Source: a bacterium
Lineage (GTDB): Bacteria; Chloroflexota; Dormibacteria; Aeolococcales; Bog-877
Assembly: GCA_021795235.1 (NCBI GenBank)
Contig: JAJYPP010000007.1
Coordinates: 1-64,000, forward strand
Direction: 5' to 3'
Length of the DNA: 64,000 nt
Shown: piece by piece, positions 61,901 to 64,000 of the stretch
Layout of the letters: each line of letters starts with the position of its first letter
Position numbering within the stretch: the first letter of the stretch is position 1
Program-made: the position numbers and the translations under genes
The notes under the pieces: generated by a model
What the model saw: the letters and a program-made list of their open reading frames with translations, nothing else
Told to the model about the DNA's origin: nothing
Databases searched by the model: none

Positions 61901-62170
61901 CGGCCCGCGGAGGCGGTAGGCGGACTGCCGCCATTCGATCCGGAACGAGGTGGGCGCCAGAGCCTGCCTCAGGTGACTCAGATATCCGTGCAGCGTGGCC
62001 GTGGCGCTGGGGGGAGGGTCCTCCCAAATCGAAGCGATAAGTCGATCGCGCGGGACTGGCCTGTTGAGGTTGAGGGCAAGGCCCACCAGAGCCCCCCGCT
62101 GCAACGGGCCCCCCAGGAGGGTGCTGTCGACACCATCAACCTCGATGGATCCGAGAATTCGGATTCCCAC
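58976..62170 (-). CDS. AfsR/SARP-type regulator with BTAD, NB-ARC ATPase and TPR region
   Basis: A 1064-residue regulator from GTG 62170; a longer frame reaches 62311 but has no family character. Order: OmpR-like DNA-binding domain (residues 1-95, VGIRILGSIEVDG, TLHGYLSHLRQAL), bacterial transcriptional activation domain (to about 245, ending GLDPGLRLTKLERAIL), P-loop ATPase with LVGPAGIGKSRLA near residue 312 and LIILDGAEQLE, then a long helical TPR-like part to the end. AfsR-type proteins integrate signals to switch on secondary metabolism or catabolic genes. The divergent neighbours are pyrimidine-catabolic-type genes, possible targets. Confidence 0.9.
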   Translation of the reverse strand: MGIRILGSIEVDGVDSTLLGGPLQRGALVGLALNLNRPVPRDRLIASIWEDPPPSATATLHGYLSHLRQALAPTSFRIEWRQSAYRLRGPEDDLDVIHFENLITTAEDLLAGGSEPELELADQQLRTALSLWRGDPLPGLTHQPGPRAAVSRLAERRVTAVTHLMRAQLLRGRHEECVPEVEAALEHNPFHEELWALLMICLYRCGRQAEALAAYRRVRQLLIDEQGLDPGLRLTKLERAILAHDPRLDGAEFLSGPRATPLPASPAPVPDAGAGTSMRTPHLPAWRTTFVGRRDELATLSRQLRGQRLITLVGPAGIGKSRLACELARAAAPGHGGADPLFVDASTVTAEEGLLRAVAAALHADGPVVTVQGIATAIRPRPSLIILDGAEQLETAAAEVCADLVETCLDLRLVVTSQCALQVRGEQLFEVGPLSLFAGSGFDREGVLASEAVRLLLDRGSSRADQDPTDTDLGAIDQIGRRLDGVPLALELAGAAARSLSWADVRDGLSDRFRLLALTSPEVVPRRTLLGAMEWSYALLNPDQKLLLRRLGVFEGAFDLASAEAVCSDDRPGRAEVAGLLAQLIGRSLVSRQPAGECCPYRLLETVREFARSQLERTPEESRRVSERHADYFLEYAEVARTHLAGTDGPQWHSAVHARELDITLAAHRLQAQGDLQRAARIAVAVGPFLEGRYRLRDLEASCAPYVASPEVEPATRARAAYLLAQAQFLSDRIEAAATTISQALETPGPPSVGRLQLRTLRSEIWRTENVDSERLLAELDDILADPRLADDPTAAAEARRVAANVCWETGDLEAARRHGDLARTHCQRLRLGRALAEANTYLSGITRDLGDLGEAEYLLRQARAFFDAMEDPMQAAYAEYALGRILLLRGRSREGLDLGRSSQVLFARIGDEWGVAVSQRLQGESALALGDTAEGERLLRTALDFMRQRGFGDDIAALSEALARCLLQAGEASQAETLCTDALVAYGQRSRGRQRGPLLTTLALAVLAQGEGKRARELAAEAVAACRASGSRMALQKALAAEELASATAQSPRQEQESAGVHE

Positions 62171-62352
62171 AAGACATGGCCTTCCACTGATACGGGCTGC
62201 CTGTCGCCTGGCCCTATCCAACTCGGCTGCCGGGACCTTGTCAAGGCCCGCGTCCCGGTGACAGAGGCCGGGACCGCGAATTCGCACGACTCGACTGCAA
62301 CCGTTCATCAATCTGCGACAGGTGCCTCACGGTAGAGGGCCCGGGTCCACGG

Positions 62353-62511
62353 TCAGCCGCCAGAGGCCGTTCCGGTGTCCACCGCACTGGCGGCGACGGC
62401 CAGGGGGACCCACCCGACGGGGTTGATCGGGGCGTTGAGGTCTCGGTCAAGGCCCACTCCATAGCTGGAGCAGTGGTAGTCGCTCTCCGTGGGGCCGAGT
62501 TCGGCCTTGAA
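62353..62511 (-). pseudogene. Degenerate C-terminal fragment of a TnpB-type protein
   Basis: The minus frame reads FKAELGPTESDYHCSSYG and then VGLDRDLNAPINPVGW before ending in AVAASAVDTGTASGG. It follows the TnpB C-terminus (zinc finger CxxCG, then LDRDxNAAxNL of RuvC-III) with damage: the second Cys of the finger is Tyr, and NAAxNL has become NAPINP. The frame stops at 62353. The rest of 62171-62707 shows no gene. It is another trace of TnpB-bearing elements in this window. Confidence 0.6.
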
Positions 62512-62707
62512 GCGCCGCGGCGTGAGCTGGTCCTGAAGCTGGGGAACCACCCGCCGGGGACAACCAGGTCGGAGCTGCACCGGCGGCACCTTCAAGCAAG
62601 GACGGTGCCCTGTCCGAGGGGCGGCCGCCTCTCGGGCTTGACGATCGCGTCGCCGGAGTGGAAGACTCTCGGCACACGCAAAGGTGGATTTTGGGAGGGA
62701 TGGCGTC

Positions 62708-63550
62708 ATGCCAGACGTGGTCAGAGCGGCCCTGGTTCAGAGCCACTGGACCGGAAGTGGAGACTCCATGGTGGCTGCCAATGTCGCCATGGCCCGTAGG
62801 GCCGCCGACCAGGGGGCGAAGGTTCTCTGCTTCCAGGAGCTCTTCGCCGGTCCGTATTTCTGCCAGGTCCAGGACCCCCAGTACTATCGCTTGGTCGAGC
62901 GGGTGCCCGATGGGCCCACCGTGGAACTCATGTGCTCCCTAGCCAAGGAGACCCAGATGGTGCTGGTGGTCCCGGTGTACGAGGAGGAGCAGCCGGGGGT
63001 CTACTACAACACCGCTGCCGTGATCGACGCCGACGGGCGCTACCTCGGCAAGTACCGCAAGCACCACATTCCTCAGGTGGAGGGCTTCTGGGAGAAGTTC
63101 TACTTCCGGCCCGGCAATCTCGGCTACCCGGTCTTCGACACGGCGGTGGGTCGGATCGGGGTGTATATCTGCTACGACCGCCACTTCCCGGAGGGCTGGC
63201 GGGCGCTGGGTCTGGCGGGTGCGCGCATCGTGTTCAATCCCTCCGCCACCAGCCGCGGTCTCTCCGGTTATCTCTGGCGCCTCGAACAGCCGGCCGCGGC
63301 GGTGGCCAATGAGTACTTCGTCGGCGCGATCAACCGAGTCGGAGTTGAGCCGCTGGGCGCCAACGACTTTTACGGCAGCTCCTATTTCGTCGACCCCCAG
63401 GGCGCCTTGGTCGGCGAGGCGGGGTCGGATCATGACGACGAGGTGGTGGTCCGCGACCTGGACATGGGCGTGCTTGACGAGGTCCGCCAGCGCTGGGCCT
63501 TCTACCGCGACCGCAGGCCCGACTCCTATCAGGCGCTCGGGGCTCCGTGA
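62708..63550 (+). CDS. Nitrilase-superfamily amidase, beta-ureidopropionase-like
   Basis: A 280-residue protein from ATG 62708. The Glu-Lys-Cys triad is visible: Glu in CFQELFAGPYF near residue 45, Lys in YRKHHIPQVEGFWEKFYF near residue 118 and Cys in VYICYDRHFPE near residue 155. The length and the KFYFRPGNLGYPVFDT segment fit beta-ureidopropionase and N-carbamoylputrescine amidase. The dihydropyrimidinase gene 78 bases downstream favours beta-ureidopropionase, the third step of reductive uracil/thymine breakdown. Nothing else of that pathway is in the window. Confidence 0.9.
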   Translation: MPDVVRAALVQSHWTGSGDSMVAANVAMARRAADQGAKVLCFQELFAGPYFCQVQDPQYYRLVERVPDGPTVELMCSLAKETQMVLVVPVYEEEQPGVYYNTAAVIDADGRYLGKYRKHHIPQVEGFWEKFYFRPGNLGYPVFDTAVGRIGVYICYDRHFPEGWRALGLAGARIVFNPSATSRGLSGYLWRLEQPAAAVANEYFVGAINRVGVEPLGANDFYGSSYFVDPQGALVGEAGSDHDDEVVVRDLDMGVLDEVRQRWAFYRDRRPDSYQALGAP

Positions 63551-63628
63551 GGTGGCCGTGAACTGGGCTGGGCTGCCGGCGAGACCGGCCAACCGGCTGG
63601 CTCGCGCCAGCCAGGGTGGGGGTGGACG

Positions 63629-64000
63629 ATGCGTCTGATCGTGCAGGGCGGGACCGTGGTCACGGCGGGGTCAGTGGCGCTCGCCGATGTCCTGATCGAG
63701 GACGGCCGGATTCTGGCGCTGGCAGCCACGGGGTCTGAATTGAGCCGGTCCTTTGGCGCGACCGCGGATCGGGTGGTGGACGCCAGTGACCGCTACGTGC
63801 TGCCCGGCGGGATCGATGTCCACACTCACATGGAGATGCCCTTTGGGGGGACGTTCTCCGCGGACACCTTCGAAACCGGGACTCGGGCTGCGATTTGGGG
63901 TGGCACCACCACGGTCGTGGACTTCGCCATGCAAACTCGTGGCGGCTCCTTGCACGAGGGGCTGGAAGCATGGCAGCGCAAGGCCGAGGGCCGGTGCGCC
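63629..64000 (+). CDS. Dihydropyrimidinase/hydantoinase, 5' part only
   Basis: The frame opens at ATG 63629 after GGGGGTGG and runs off the window, about 124 residues. It has the amidohydrolase start LIVQGGTVVTAG, ADVLIEDGRILALA and the metal site YVLPGGIDVHTHMEMPFGG (HxH), followed by FSADTFETGTRAAIWGGTTT, matching dihydropyrimidinases. These open the dihydropyrimidine ring to the carbamoyl amino acid, which the preceding amidase would cleave. The carboxylated Lys and the C-terminus are outside the window. Confidence 0.9.
   Translation, partial: MRLIVQGGTVVTAGSVALADVLIEDGRILALAATGSELSRSFGATADRVVDASDRYVLPGGIDVHTHMEMPFGGTFSADTFETGTRAAIWGGTTTVVDFAMQTRGGSLHEGLEAWQRKAEGRCA

Overview
The window is GC-rich, densely coded DNA with many GTG/TTG starts and overlapping stop/start codons. 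Gene content (Mrp ATPase, K+-independent type H+-pyrophosphatase, MaoC dehydratase pair, DrrAB-like ABC exporter, AfsR-type regulator, S53 peptidase, LysM/CHAP and D,D-carboxypeptidase wall enzymes) suggests a Gram-positive-type terrabacterium such as Actinomycetota, Dormibacterota or Chloroflexota. This placement is an inference; there is no rRNA or tRNA in the window to test it.

Layout. 0-3 kb: right part of an IS-type transposase gene, the secreted-protein gene it truncates, an IS200/IS605-like mini-element and a methyltransferase. 3.4-5.2 kb: a KimA-like APC transporter. 5.3-21.8 kb: the centrepiece, two convergent seven/six-gene operons (C-E-F-G-H-I-B and C-E-F-G-HI-B) for complex I/formate-hydrogenlyase-like membrane complexes, with a MarR-type gene between their 3' ends. 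Each operon is preceded by an RNA leader that matches the crcB (fluoride) riboswitch pattern. The large subunits have lost the NiFe-binding cysteines, so these are hydrogenase-related complexes without a visible NiFe site. 21.9-27 kb: fur-katA peroxide operon, then a scarred stretch with an aminoglycoside-phosphotransferase fragment, an IS607-type resolvase fragment, a MarR gene, an aldo/keto reductase and an M55 peptidase gene broken by a TnpB-tail insertion and a frameshift. 27-47 kb: mostly ordinary housekeeping, envelope and signalling genes (methyltransferase, sedolisin, ABC exporter, HD hydrolase, Mrp, Fur, H+-PPase, CinA-like, SDR, lipoproteins, MaoC pair, LysM/CHAP, DacA-like, a response regulator and hybrid kinase).

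48-58.9 kb: an accessory island of low coding density. It holds a SIMPL protein, a tyrosine integrase with an in-frame amber codon, an AbiE toxin-antitoxin pair, a second integrase tail, direct repeats, a dispersed repeat family in three copies, a glycosyltransferase, a Nudix-methyltransferase fusion and an MNT/HEPN toxin-antitoxin pair whose HEPN gene looks frameshifted. 59-64 kb: a large AfsR/SARP regulator, a degenerate TnpB tail, and the start of a reductive pyrimidine-type catabolic cluster (beta-ureidopropionase-like amidase and dihydropyrimidinase, the latter running off the end).

The main biological proposal: two paralogous ion-translocating complexes are controlled by fluoride, tying a complex I-like machine to fluoride stress. 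The riboswitch calls rest on visible pairing and conserved motifs; the physiological role is inference.
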